DNA of 64,000 nucleotides from Chitinophagaceae bacterium (lineage in GTDB: Bacteria; Bacteroidota; Bacteroidia; Chitinophagales; Chitinophagaceae), in the NCBI GenBank assembly GCA_947375185.1, contig CANCEU010000002.1, positions 22,333-86,332 on the forward strand, in the 5' to 3' direction. The notes beneath the pieces are model-generated. The model did no database searches, had not been told where the DNA came from, and saw only the letters and a program-made list of their open reading frames with translations. Made by a program: the position numbers and the translations under genes. Below, one piece after another: positions 29,748-38,602 of the stretch (position 1 is its first letter; each line of letters opens with the position of its first letter).

Positions 29748-31241
29748 TTATTGTTTCAGGCACCGTTGAATCCCTGATTTTGCTTTTTGATCTAGGGAAT
29801 TTTTAAAAGCATGATCTTTCATGTCAATGCAAATATTATAATATTCGATTGCCTTAGAAAATTGTCCTTTATTTTCATATATATTGCCTATTTGTAAAGC
29901 AGCTCTTGCTGCAAAATATTCGGGTTGGTGCAGGCCTTTTTCAATGGCGGATAAATAATATTTTATTGCAGGTTCATCCTGACCCATTAGGTCATAAATT
30001 CTTCCTAATCTATAAGCAAATTCTGTTTTGTCAGCCTCAATTGGAAAATCGTTGCTTGATTTCCCATTTAACAAATTCAATGCTTGTACTTGGTAACCAC
30101 CATCACTAAATAAGCGCGCTTTTAATAATAATGGGTTGGGCCATGTTCCTTTTTTTGCATTTTGAAATGCGTGTTTGTCTGCATCTGTAACTTGGTTCCC
30201 ATTACTAAGTACCATTTTTCGATAAGACTCGGCTTTTTTCAAGTCACCTTGAAAGTAGGCTATCCAGGAAAGTCTTTCATAGGCATCTTTAACATAGAAT
30301 TTCCCCTTAAATGTTTGTGTAAAATCAGTCAAATACTTTTGAGCCTTATCCAATTTAAGTTCGTTTAAATAAGCATAGCCTAATTCTAAATTCCAAAAGG
30401 GGAGTGGTAGATAATTAGCATTGCTTTCCACTTGCTGGATGACTGTTAATGCTTTATTGGATTGTTGGTGATTTAAATACAAATTGGCAGCCATATAGGC
30501 ATGCATCTGATTTTTCTTAAAATCATAAGGGTAGGATTCAATAAAATTAAAAGCCTTTTTTGAATTCCCTTCAAAATTCATAAGTAAGTATGGGTAAATA
30601 AAAAGAGCTTCATTTTTACACCTTTTACTATACTCGTCCTTGCTATTGATATATTTTAAAACAATGGCATTTCCTTCACTTATCTTGCCACTTAATCCAA
30701 GAATATTCGCAATCCATTGGTATCCCTTTGGAATGGTTCCTACAACGGTTGTAATTGCACCAAAATACGCATCATTGGGCGTAAAATTAGGATAGGTTTT
30801 TCTATTTTCTTTAAACATAAAATAGGCCTTTCTAAAATCCCAGGCGCCCTCCCAAGTTTTATCAAACCTAATTGCTATGATTGATTTATGTAAATACTCA
30901 AGCCCTAATGCATATTGATAATAGGGTGTATTTTTTGGTCCTGACTCGAACATTTTTATACGATGCTCAAATTGAGGATTTATTTGTTGGTATTCAGAAA
31001 AGTCTTCGTTTAAAAATAGTTCATAAAAATCAGCGTAGCTATCTAGCATTTCATTCACTAAATTAGCTGGATTTGCTTTTCGCTCAATTAAGATATTTTT
31101 TCTGGCTTCCGGGATTCTTAAGGAGGTTATAGACTCATAAATTTGCTGAGCCTTATCATTCCAGATATATTGTTTTGACTGGGCAATTAGCGACATGCCC
31201 GACAATAATATTACTCCAATTAAAAGTATCTTTTTAAACAT
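29748..31241 (-). CDS. Secreted/exported tetratricopeptide repeat protein
   Basis: N-terminal signal MFKKILLIGVILLSGMSLIAQ; TPR-like helical repeats toward the C-terminus. Confidence 0.8.
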   Translation of the reverse strand: MFKKILLIGVILLSGMSLIAQSKQYIWNDKAQQIYESITSLRIPEARKNILIERKANPANLVNEMLDSYADFYELFLNEDFSEYQQINPQFEHRIKMFESGPKNTPYYQYALGLEYLHKSIIAIRFDKTWEGAWDFRKAYFMFKENRKTYPNFTPNDAYFGAITTVVGTIPKGYQWIANILGLSGKISEGNAIVLKYINSKDEYSKRCKNEALFIYPYLLMNFEGNSKKAFNFIESYPYDFKKNQMHAYMAANLYLNHQQSNKALTVIQQVESNANYLPLPFWNLELGYAYLNELKLDKAQKYLTDFTQTFKGKFYVKDAYERLSWIAYFQGDLKKAESYRKMVLSNGNQVTDADKHAFQNAKKGTWPNPLLLKARLFSDGGYQVQALNLLNGKSSNDFPIEADKTEFAYRLGRIYDLMGQDEPAIKYYLSAIEKGLHQPEYFAARAALQIGNIYENKGQFSKAIEYYNICIDMKDHAFKNSLDQKAKSGIQRCLKQ

Positions 31242-31255
31242 CAGTGTAAAAATAA

Positions 31256-31285
31256 AGAAAGGGTAGCTGTTGGGCTACCCTTTCT
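31256..31285 (-). terminator. Hairpin terminator for the minus-strand zinc-ribbon gene
   Basis: AGAAAGGGTAGC-TGTTGG-GCTACCCTTTCT with a T-rich tract on the minus strand. Confidence 0.85.
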
Positions 31286-31309
31286 AGAAATTTATTTTAT
31301 CAATTGAAA

Positions 31310-32047
31310 CTAAGCTTCCTTGTCTTCAACTAAAATTCTACCACAGTTTTCGCAAACAATAATTTTTTTGTGTAAACGAATTTCACTTTGACGTTGAGGC
31401 GGGATTGCATTGAAACAACCACCACAAGCATCTCTTTCTACTACAACAACGGCTAATCCGTTTCTGTAGCTAGTTCTGATACGGTCGTAGCTGTATAATA
31501 AGCGCTCGTCAATATGACTTCTTGCTTCTTCGCTTTTAACTCTTAATTCTTTTTCTTCAATTTCAGTATCAGCGATGATTTTTTCTAACTCATCTTTTTT
31601 GTGGTTCAACACCCCTTCTTTAACAGCAATTGTTTTTTTAGCTGCTTCTAAAGCTTTTACTTTTTCAGCTAATTCTTCATTCGCGTCACGGATATGTTTT
31701 TCACAAAGTTTAATTTCTAAACCTTGCATTTCAATTTCCTTGTTGATAGCCTCAAATTCACGATTGTTTTTAACGTTATCGCTTTGTTGCTCATATTTAG
31801 CGAGCAATGATTCGCTTTCTTTAATCGATTCTTTTTTGATTTCGATGAATTCAGTGATACCATTGATTTCTTCTTCAATTCTAGTTTGTCTGTTCACTAA
31901 ACCTAGAACCTCATCTTCCAAATCTCTCACTTCCATTGGTAATTCACCACGTAGAATTTCAATTTGATCAATACTACTATCGATGGTTTGAAGTTTGTGA
32001 AGATTCACTAATTTTTCTTCTACTGAAAAGTCTTTGACTGATGCCAT
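31310..32047 (-). CDS. Coiled-coil protein with C-terminal C4 zinc ribbon (DUF164/CT398-like)
   Basis: Long heptad-rich N-terminal region then CGGCFNAIPPQRQSEIRLHKKIIVCENCGRIL. Confidence 0.92.
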   Translation of the reverse strand: MASVKDFSVEEKLVNLHKLQTIDSSIDQIEILRGELPMEVRDLEDEVLGLVNRQTRIEEEINGITEFIEIKKESIKESESLLAKYEQQSDNVKNNREFEAINKEIEMQGLEIKLCEKHIRDANEELAEKVKALEAAKKTIAVKEGVLNHKKDELEKIIADTEIEEKELRVKSEEARSHIDERLLYSYDRIRTSYRNGLAVVVVERDACGGCFNAIPPQRQSEIRLHKKIIVCENCGRILVEDKEA

Positions 32048-32056
32048 ATTTCAAGT

Positions 32057-32857
32057 TTATTTAAAGTATGTTATTGGTTGGGTACACACCAATGAATGGA
32101 GGACGGCAAAGGTAGGGAATTTAGCTGTTAAATAAGCAACAATTAGGTCGGAAACCCATTGTTCGCTCTCCCCATGACCTATATCTATCAGTAATAACTT
32201 ACCATCAGCCTCAAAAAAGTCATGGTATTTAAGGTCACTGGTAATATAACAATCTGCCTTTTGGGTCTTGGCATTGCCAATTAAGAAGCTCCCTGCGCCA
32301 CCGCATAAAGCAATGCTTTTCAGTGGTTTACCTATTAATGGAGTATGTTTTATGATTGTTAGATTAAATTTTTCTTTAATCCATTTTAAGAATTCGTTTT
32401 CATCTGTTTCAAGGGGAAGTTCACCAATTAAGCCGGAGCCAATTTCTTGCCCATTTTCATCTTTAAGGCCTGCTTTTGGAGCTAAAATGCGTCTATTTTC
32501 CAAATGTAGCCGATCCGCTAAGGTTTTATTCACTCCGTTTAGTAAATTATCCAAATTGGTATGAATGGCATATATGGCGATATTGTGTTGAATGGCCTTT
32601 GTTACTATTCGAGCAACATAATTATTTTCATCAAATTGTTTGATTCCTTTAAAAATAATTGGGTGGTGGCTCACAATTAAATTACATTTTTTTTCAATGG
32701 CCTCATCAATGACTGCTTCGGTGCAATCCAGCGAGCACAAAACACCAGTACAAATTGTATTTGTATTGCCAACTAATAATCCGCAATTATCGTAATCCTC
32801 CTGAAAGTGAAGGGGTGCCCAATTTTCGAGCGCCTGAGTAAATTGTCCTATCTGCAT
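32057..32857 (-). CDS. Nif3-like dinuclear metal center protein
   Basis: DNCGLLVGN, LIVSHHPIIFKGIKQF, YAIHTNLDN, DIGHGESE. Confidence 0.93.
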   Translation of the reverse strand: MQIGQFTQALENWAPLHFQEDYDNCGLLVGNTNTICTGVLCSLDCTEAVIDEAIEKKCNLIVSHHPIIFKGIKQFDENNYVARIVTKAIQHNIAIYAIHTNLDNLLNGVNKTLADRLHLENRRILAPKAGLKDENGQEIGSGLIGELPLETDENEFLKWIKEKFNLTIIKHTPLIGKPLKSIALCGGAGSFLIGNAKTQKADCYITSDLKYHDFFEADGKLLLIDIGHGESEQWVSDLIVAYLTAKFPTFAVLHSLVCTQPITYFK

Positions 32858-32956
32858 AAGCTAAATTAAATATAAACCCGGTCTTGAAGAACTATTTTAT
32901 GTTAATATTGTTAATGAGGGGTTGTATGACGTTAGTATTAAAAATGTAATCAAAGT

Positions 32957-34282
32957 ATGAAAAAGGATACGGTAGCTATTTTTTGGTTCAGAAGAGATTT
33001 AAGATTAGAAGACAATGTGGGTTTATACCATGCTTTATACCATGCTAAATTAGAAGGGCATCAAGTGCTACCTATTTTCATTTTTGATAAAACAATTTTA
33101 GATAAGTTAGAAGATAAAAATGATAGAAGGGTTGATTTTATTCATCGTGCCATTTTGACTTTGCAAAATCAATTAACTGAAAAAGGAAAATCATTGCATG
33201 TTGAGTACGGCAATCCATTAGATGTTTTTAGTAAACTATTAAAGAAATATGTTATTTCTAAAGTGTATACTAACCATGATTATGAGCCAAATGCAATAAA
33301 GCGAGATGAATTGATTAGTGATTTGTTGCGTGAAAATAATATTGAATTTCATAGCTACAAGGATCAAGTTATTTTTGAAAAAAATGAAGTATTGAAAGAT
33401 GACGGAAAGCCTTATACGATATATACTCCCTATGCAAATAAATGGAGAACAGTTTGGGCAAATAATATTCCTAAAATTCATCCGTCCATTAAACTAATTG
33501 ATTTTTTTATGGATAGCAAGCCCATAGCCATTCCTAGTTTGAATGCGATGGGTTTTGAAATTACGGATATAATTGTTCCTCCAATGGATTGGCAGGAAGG
33601 GCTTGTGAAAAAATATACAGACCAAAGAAATTTCCCGGCAATAAAAGGCACTACACAATTAAGTGTTCACTTGCGTTTTGGAACTATATCAGTTAGGAAG
33701 TTGGCATTAGATACGCAGGCTTTGAATAGTACATTTTTCAATGAATTAATATGGCGCGATTTTTATCATATGATTCTTTGGCATTTCCCACAAGTAGGGA
33801 ATGGAAAGTCATTTAAGGCACAGTATGATTTTATTGAATGGCGCAATAATGAAAAGGAATTTGATGCATGGTGTCAAGGACAAACAGGTTATCCGATTGT
33901 AGATGCAGGCATGCGTGAATTAAATACAACTGGTTTTATGCATAATAGAGTGCGCATGATTGTGGCAAGCTTTTTAACTAAACACTTATTGATTGACTGG
34001 CGCTGGGGCGAGGCCTATTTTGCGCAGAAATTATTGGATTTTGATTTAGCTGCAAATAATGGAGGTTGGCAATGGGCGAGTGGAAGTGGATGTGATGCTG
34101 CACCTTATTTTAGAGTGTTTAATCCTCGTTTGCAAACGGAAAAATTTGACAAGGAATTAAAATATATTCGTAAGTGGGTGCCTGAATTTGAAAGCTTAAA
34201 TTATCCCAAGCCAATAGTGGTGCATGAAGAAGCGAGAGTAAGAGTATTAGCAGCTTATGCTAAAGCGTTGAAGCCTTCGTGA
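32957..34282 (+). CDS. Deoxyribodipyrimidine photolyase / cryptochrome family
   Basis: IFWFRRDLRLEDNVGLYHAL, TGYPIVDAGMRELNTTGFMHNRVRMIVASFLTKHLLIDWRWGEAYF, DFDLAANNGGWQWASGSGCDAAPYFRVFNP. Confidence 0.95.
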   Translation: MKKDTVAIFWFRRDLRLEDNVGLYHALYHAKLEGHQVLPIFIFDKTILDKLEDKNDRRVDFIHRAILTLQNQLTEKGKSLHVEYGNPLDVFSKLLKKYVISKVYTNHDYEPNAIKRDELISDLLRENNIEFHSYKDQVIFEKNEVLKDDGKPYTIYTPYANKWRTVWANNIPKIHPSIKLIDFFMDSKPIAIPSLNAMGFEITDIIVPPMDWQEGLVKKYTDQRNFPAIKGTTQLSVHLRFGTISVRKLALDTQALNSTFFNELIWRDFYHMILWHFPQVGNGKSFKAQYDFIEWRNNEKEFDAWCQGQTGYPIVDAGMRELNTTGFMHNRVRMIVASFLTKHLLIDWRWGEAYFAQKLLDFDLAANNGGWQWASGSGCDAAPYFRVFNPRLQTEKFDKELKYIRKWVPEFESLNYPKPIVVHEEARVRVLAAYAKALKPS

Positions 34283-34296
34283 TTGAAATAAAATAT

Positions 34297-35124
34297 TTAT
34301 TTTGGCGCATTTAAATCGAGCCATACTTTTTCCAATTGATCAATTGCTTTTTTGCCGTTTGTTCCCATGTCAATGCTAAAGTCGTTCACATATAAATCAA
34401 TGTGTTGACGCATTACTTGTTCAGACATTTCTTGTGAGTGAAACTTGATAAATTCTGGTAAAATAGCATAACTGTTTCTGAAAGCATATTCAACACTTTC
34501 TTTAATTAAGCTGTCTAATAATTGCACTTCTTCAAAAGGAATATCCTTGCGTGCAATAATTCCACCCAATGGAATAGGGGCATTAAAAGTTTCTTCAAAA
34601 TAAGTACCCAAGTCAAGCCATTTATTTAAACCTTTTTCTTGGTACGTAAATCTATTTTCGTGAATGATTACGCCGGCATCAACTTTTCCGGAAAGTACAG
34701 CGTCCTCAATTTCATTAAATACCAAGAACTTTTTATTTTTTACCTGCGGGAAAGCCAAACTAAATAATAAATGAGCAGTTGTATTTATACCAGGAACCGC
34801 AACTGTCATGGTTTCTGCATTCGGTTTCCCTTCCGATTCCACTAGTGATAAGTCTTCTTTATATATTAACAATGGCCCAACACCTTTTCCTAGTGCACCG
34901 CCAGCATTTAATAAATGATAATTATTTTTAACTAAAGGCCAAACCCCATAACTAATTTTTGAAATTGGCAGCTTGCCCTGTAAAGCCCATTCGTTAAGGG
35001 TTTGAACATCTTCCAAATACAATTTGAATTCATATCCCTTAGTGTCAATTTTATGATTGACTAAAGCATCAAAAATAAAAGTGTCATTTGGGCATGGGGA
35101 AAATCCCAATTCAATCAAAGGCAT
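34297..35124 (-). CDS. mqnD: 1,4-dihydroxy-6-naphthoate synthase (futalosine pathway)
   Basis: LGFSPCPNDTFIFDALVN and VAVPGINTTAHLLFSLAFP; adjacent to futalosine hydrolase. Confidence 0.88.
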   Translation of the reverse strand: MPLIELGFSPCPNDTFIFDALVNHKIDTKGYEFKLYLEDVQTLNEWALQGKLPISKISYGVWPLVKNNYHLLNAGGALGKGVGPLLIYKEDLSLVESEGKPNAETMTVAVPGINTTAHLLFSLAFPQVKNKKFLVFNEIEDAVLSGKVDAGVIIHENRFTYQEKGLNKWLDLGTYFEETFNAPIPLGGIIARKDIPFEEVQLLDSLIKESVEYAFRNSYAILPEFIKFHSQEMSEQVMRQHIDLYVNDFSIDMGTNGKKAIDQLEKVWLDLNAPK

Positions 35125-35125
35125 A

Positions 35126-35794
35126 TTAAGCTGTTTTATATAATGCGTCTAAATAATTTATTAATGTTTCATTTAAGTTAAAAATGGCTTCCTGAATTTT
35201 CCATTTAGATTTATCTCTTTCTCCAACATAATTACTTACTGCACGTAATTGGATAAAAGGCGCAGTTAAATCTCTGCCAATATAATGTAAGCTAGCACCT
35301 TCCATACTTTCAAGTACTGCTTTGTATCGCGTTTTATACAACTCAATTTTAGTTTTTTCAGTACTAATGGTATTTACGGTTACTGCTTTTTTAGTTGGTA
35401 AATTCAATAAATTAAATTGATTTAACCAAGGATTAGGTAAACTCTTTTTTTCATATGGATGATCATTGGGTTTGTCAAATTTCATGTCAAACAAATCTTT
35501 CCAAACCTTATTTTCCATCACCCCAATATCCCCTGCAAAATCATCTTTCACTGCAAAAACTTTCCCTAAAGGAATTTTTTTGTCAAAACAGCCAGCAATC
35601 CCAACTTGGATTATTAATGTGGGCGTTTCTTGCGTAAACATTTTCATTAATGAAACGCTTGAAGCAAGCATACCAATGCCAGACTCATGAAAACCAACCG
35701 AAAATTTTTTACTATTACTTACATATTTTGGGTTGATTTTTTGAAAACTTGGCATCCATTCACTATGTGTTGCAGCTGTAATGATTACTCTCAT
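35126..35794 (-). CDS. mqnB: Futalosine hydrolase
   Basis: Nucleoside-phosphorylase-like IIQVGIAGCFDKKIPLGKVFAV and SMEGASLHYIG; start at MRVIITAATHSEW (35794) preferred. Confidence 0.82.
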   Translation of the reverse strand: MRVIITAATHSEWMPSFQKINPKYVSNSKKFSVGFHESGIGMLASSVSLMKMFTQETPTLIIQVGIAGCFDKKIPLGKVFAVKDDFAGDIGVMENKVWKDLFDMKFDKPNDHPYEKKSLPNPWLNQFNLLNLPTKKAVTVNTISTEKTKIELYKTRYKAVLESMEGASLHYIGRDLTAPFIQLRAVSNYVGERDKSKWKIQEAIFNLNETLINYLDALYKTA

Positions 35795-35878
35795 AATGTA
35801 AAGGTCGGTAAAGAGGGGTAAAAAATGGTTTCTTGACAATCAAATTTATATCTTTGTGTTCTAATATATTTGAACCCG

Positions 35879-36286
35879 ATGGTGTATTTAACAAGAGTAG
35901 AGCATTTTAATGCAGCGCATAAATTGGCCAACCCAAATTGGACAAAGGAAAAGAATGAAGCAATTTTTGGTGTATGCGCAAACGAAAATTGGCATGGACA
36001 TAATTATGAGTTACTGGTAACTATAAAAGGAGAGCCAGACGTCGAGACTGGATTTTTATTTGATGTCAAAAAGTTGAGTACCCTAATAAAAGAGGTTGTT
36101 ATTGATGAATTAGATCACAAAAATCTGAATATGGATGTACCTTTTATGAAAGGTCAAATGTGCAGTACTGAGAACCTGGCTATTGCTATTTGGAAACAAT
36201 TGGCACCACATATTCCTGCTAATGTTCAATTGCATTGCATCAAATTATATGAAACTCCTCGCATTTTTGTTGAATATTTTGGCTAA
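35879..36286 (+). CDS. 6-pyruvoyl-tetrahydropterin synthase family protein (paralog 1)
   Basis: HFNAAHKL, FGVCANENWHGHNYELLVTIKGEPDVETGF, ELDHKNLNMDVPF, KLYETPRIFVEY. ATG 35879 preferred over TTG 35870. Confidence 0.93.
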   Translation: MVYLTRVEHFNAAHKLANPNWTKEKNEAIFGVCANENWHGHNYELLVTIKGEPDVETGFLFDVKKLSTLIKEVVIDELDHKNLNMDVPFMKGQMCSTENLAIAIWKQLAPHIPANVQLHCIKLYETPRIFVEYFG

Positions 36287-36392
36287 AAACGCCCATAAAA
36301 GTTAAAATGTTTAATTAATTTACTAAAAGATTAAACAATTCATATACTTCCACGTTATATATAATGTAACTTTGTCCTCTTAATTTGGAAGC

Positions 36393-36806
36393 ATGAAACA
36401 AAAAGTAGCGGTATTTAGAAAAGAGCATTTTAATGCCGCACACAGATTGTTTTGTGCAGATTGGACTGATGAAAAAAACAAGCAAGTTTTTGGTGCATGT
36501 TCCAATCCAAATTATCATGGTCACAACTATGAATTAGTAGTTCAAGTCAATGGAGTTCCAGACCCAATCACTGGATTTGTGATTAACACAAAAGACTTAA
36601 CTAAAATTGTAGATGAAGAAGTGAAGGCAAGGTTTGATCACAAAAATTTAAACTTAGATACCGAAGTATTTAAAAATTTAAATCCAACAGCCGAAAATAT
36701 TGCTATTGTGATTTACAATTTAATTAGACCAAGGATATCTGAATCACTTGATTTAAAAATTCGTCTGTATGAAACAGAAAGAAACTTTGTCGACTACCCC
36801 GCTTAA
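36393..36806 (+). CDS. 6-pyruvoyl-tetrahydropterin synthase family protein (paralog 2)
   Basis: HFNAAHRL, FGACSNPNYHGHNYELVVQVNGVPDPITGF, FDHKNLNLD, RLYETERNFVDY; TAACTTTG promoter motif at 36367. Confidence 0.93.
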   Translation: MKQKVAVFRKEHFNAAHRLFCADWTDEKNKQVFGACSNPNYHGHNYELVVQVNGVPDPITGFVINTKDLTKIVDEEVKARFDHKNLNLDTEVFKNLNPTAENIAIVIYNLIRPRISESLDLKIRLYETERNFVDYPA

Positions 36807-37482
36807 GGAAGAGAAGTTGGCATTAGACAATTTATTGATTGAAGAAATGGGAGACCAGCATAAAGCAAGCTCGGTTGATACCCCTATGCGTGCTGATGCA
36901 TTTGAAAAAAATGATGAAGAAAAAATTGCAGCTATTGAGCCGCATTTTAGAGCCATCATGGAAATTTTAGGAATGGATTTGCGCGATGATAGTTTGCGCG
37001 GCACACCACTTCGTGTTGCTAAAATGTATGTGAAAGAATTATTCCAAGGATTAAATCCGGCAAATATGCCAAGTATGACATTGTTTGAAAATAAATTTCA
37101 GTACAATGAAATGTTGGTTGAAAAGAATATTAATTTTTATACAAACTGTGAGCATCACTTTGTGCCTTTCTTTGGTAAAGCACATGTCGCTTACATTAGC
37201 AGTGGTAAAGTAATAGGGTTGAGCAAATTAAATAGATTGGTTGAATATTTTTCAAAACGTCCCCAAGTGCAAGAGCGTTTAACTATGCAGGTAGGTAAGG
37301 CTTTGCAAACTGTATTGCAAACACAGGATGTAGCAATTATGATGGATGCAAAACATTTATGTGTTTCAAGTCGTGGGGTTAAAGACGATAGTTCAAATAC
37401 CATTACTAGTTTTTTTGGAGGAAAATTTCAGGAAGAAGCAACTAAAATGGAGTTTTTAAAATACATCGAAATAAAAGATTAA
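36769..37482 (+). CDS. folE: GTP cyclohydrolase I
   Basis: DSLRGTPLRVAKMYVKELFQGL, NINFYTNCEHHFVPFFGKAHVAYI, GLSKLNRLVEYFSKRPQVQERLT, MDAKHLCVSSRGVKD. Exact start uncertain. Confidence 0.95.
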   Translation: MKQKETLSTTPLKEEKLALDNLLIEEMGDQHKASSVDTPMRADAFEKNDEEKIAAIEPHFRAIMEILGMDLRDDSLRGTPLRVAKMYVKELFQGLNPANMPSMTLFENKFQYNEMLVEKNINFYTNCEHHFVPFFGKAHVAYISSGKVIGLSKLNRLVEYFSKRPQVQERLTMQVGKALQTVLQTQDVAIMMDAKHLCVSSRGVKDDSSNTITSFFGGKFQEEATKMEFLKYIEIKD

Positions 37483-37538
37483 GTCCTTAAGCTTAATTAA
37501 GATAGTTAGTTCATAGGGTTTGGGTTAGTTTTAGTGCA

Positions 37539-37565
37539 GGTGGAGTGAAAACTCCACCTTTTTTA
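37539..37565 (+). terminator. Rho-independent terminator after folE
   Basis: GGTGGAGT-GAAA-ACTCCACC followed by a T-run. Confidence 0.92.
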
Positions 37566-37583
37566 TTTTAATCATTAATACTG

Positions 37584-37591
37584 TATTTTTG
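37584..37591 (+). promoter_or_regulatory. Bacteroidetes -7 element TATTTTTG upstream of fabD
   Basis: Exact TAnnTTTG, 11 nt before ATG 37603. Confidence 0.5.
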
Positions 37592-37602
37592 GTGCAATAA
37601 AA

Positions 37603-38505
37603 ATGAATACTATGTCAAAACACGCGTATATATTTCCAGGTCAGGGAAGTCAGTTTTCAGGAATGGGTAAAAATCTTTATGAAAATAATGAAGAAGCAAA
37701 AGCATTGTTTGAAAAGGCAAATGAAATATTAGGATTCAGAATTAGTGATATCATGTTTGAAGGAACTGATGAGCAATTAAAACAAACCAATGTAACTCAA
37801 CCTGCAGTTTTTTTACATTCAGTCATTGCCTATTTGACAATGCCACATGTAATGCCTGATATGGTTGCAGGACATTCTTTAGGAGAATTTAGTGCACTGG
37901 TTGCGAACAAAACATTGAGTTTCGAAGATGCTTTAAAATTGGTGAGTATTCGTGCAAAAGCAATGCAAGCAGCATGTGAAATTCAACCATCAACAATGGC
38001 TGCAGTTTTGGCTTTGGCAGATGAAAAAGTGGAAGAAGTTTGTGCAACTGTTTCAAAAGATAACAATGAAATAGTGGTAGCTGCAAATTATAATTGTCCT
38101 GGTCAGTTGGTTATTTCAGGGTCGCTTAAAGGTATCGAAATTGCCTGCGAACAAATGAAAGTAGCGGGTGCTAAAAGGGCATTGGTTTTACCTGTTGGTG
38201 GAGCATTTCACTCACCCTTAATGGAGCCTGCAAAAGTTGAATTAGCTGCAGCTATTGATGCTACAATTTTCAATATCCCTATTTGTCCAGTTTATCAAAA
38301 TGTGGTAGCAAAAGCGGTATTAGACCCTATTCAAATCAAGGAAAATTTAATTGCTCAGCTAACTGGTGCAGTAAAATGGACGCAAACGGTACAAAATATG
38401 GTTGCTGATGGCGCTACTCATTTCACGGAAGTGGGTCCTGGCAAGGTTTTGCAAGGATTGGTGCAAAAAATACATAAAGAAGCAGTTGTTGAGGGAGTGG
38501 CTTAA
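37603..38505 (+). CDS. fabD: Malonyl-CoA:ACP transacylase
   Basis: FPGQGSQFSGMGKNLYE, VAGHSLGEFSALVA, GGAFHSPLMEPA, EVGPGKVLQGLVQ. Confidence 0.96.
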   Translation: MNTMSKHAYIFPGQGSQFSGMGKNLYENNEEAKALFEKANEILGFRISDIMFEGTDEQLKQTNVTQPAVFLHSVIAYLTMPHVMPDMVAGHSLGEFSALVANKTLSFEDALKLVSIRAKAMQAACEIQPSTMAAVLALADEKVEEVCATVSKDNNEIVVAANYNCPGQLVISGSLKGIEIACEQMKVAGAKRALVLPVGGAFHSPLMEPAKVELAAAIDATIFNIPICPVYQNVVAKAVLDPIQIKENLIAQLTGAVKWTQTVQNMVADGATHFTEVGPGKVLQGLVQKIHKEAVVEGVA

Positions 38506-38548
38506 ATCTTAACTCCTTTTTTAACTTAGAATTTATACTAATTTTAGT

Positions 38549-38590
38549 AATTTTAGGGCCTCTAGAGAATATTCTAGAGGCCCTAAAATT
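38549..38590. terminator. Perfect 18-bp-arm hairpin between fabD and the adhesin gene (terminator and/or leader structure)
   Basis: AATTTTAGGGCCTCTAGA-GAATAT-TCTAGAGGCCCTAAAATT. Confidence 0.85.
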
Positions 38591-38602
38591 TTAGATGAGT
38601 TA

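Noticed and set aside
35879-36806. PTPS paralogs as simple E. coli-type QueD duplicates
   Set aside because: The Cys-to-HGH spacing (x5) and DHKNLN/YET motifs look like eukaryotic-type PTPS, so a plain queD label was not assigned; a queuosine role is still possible.
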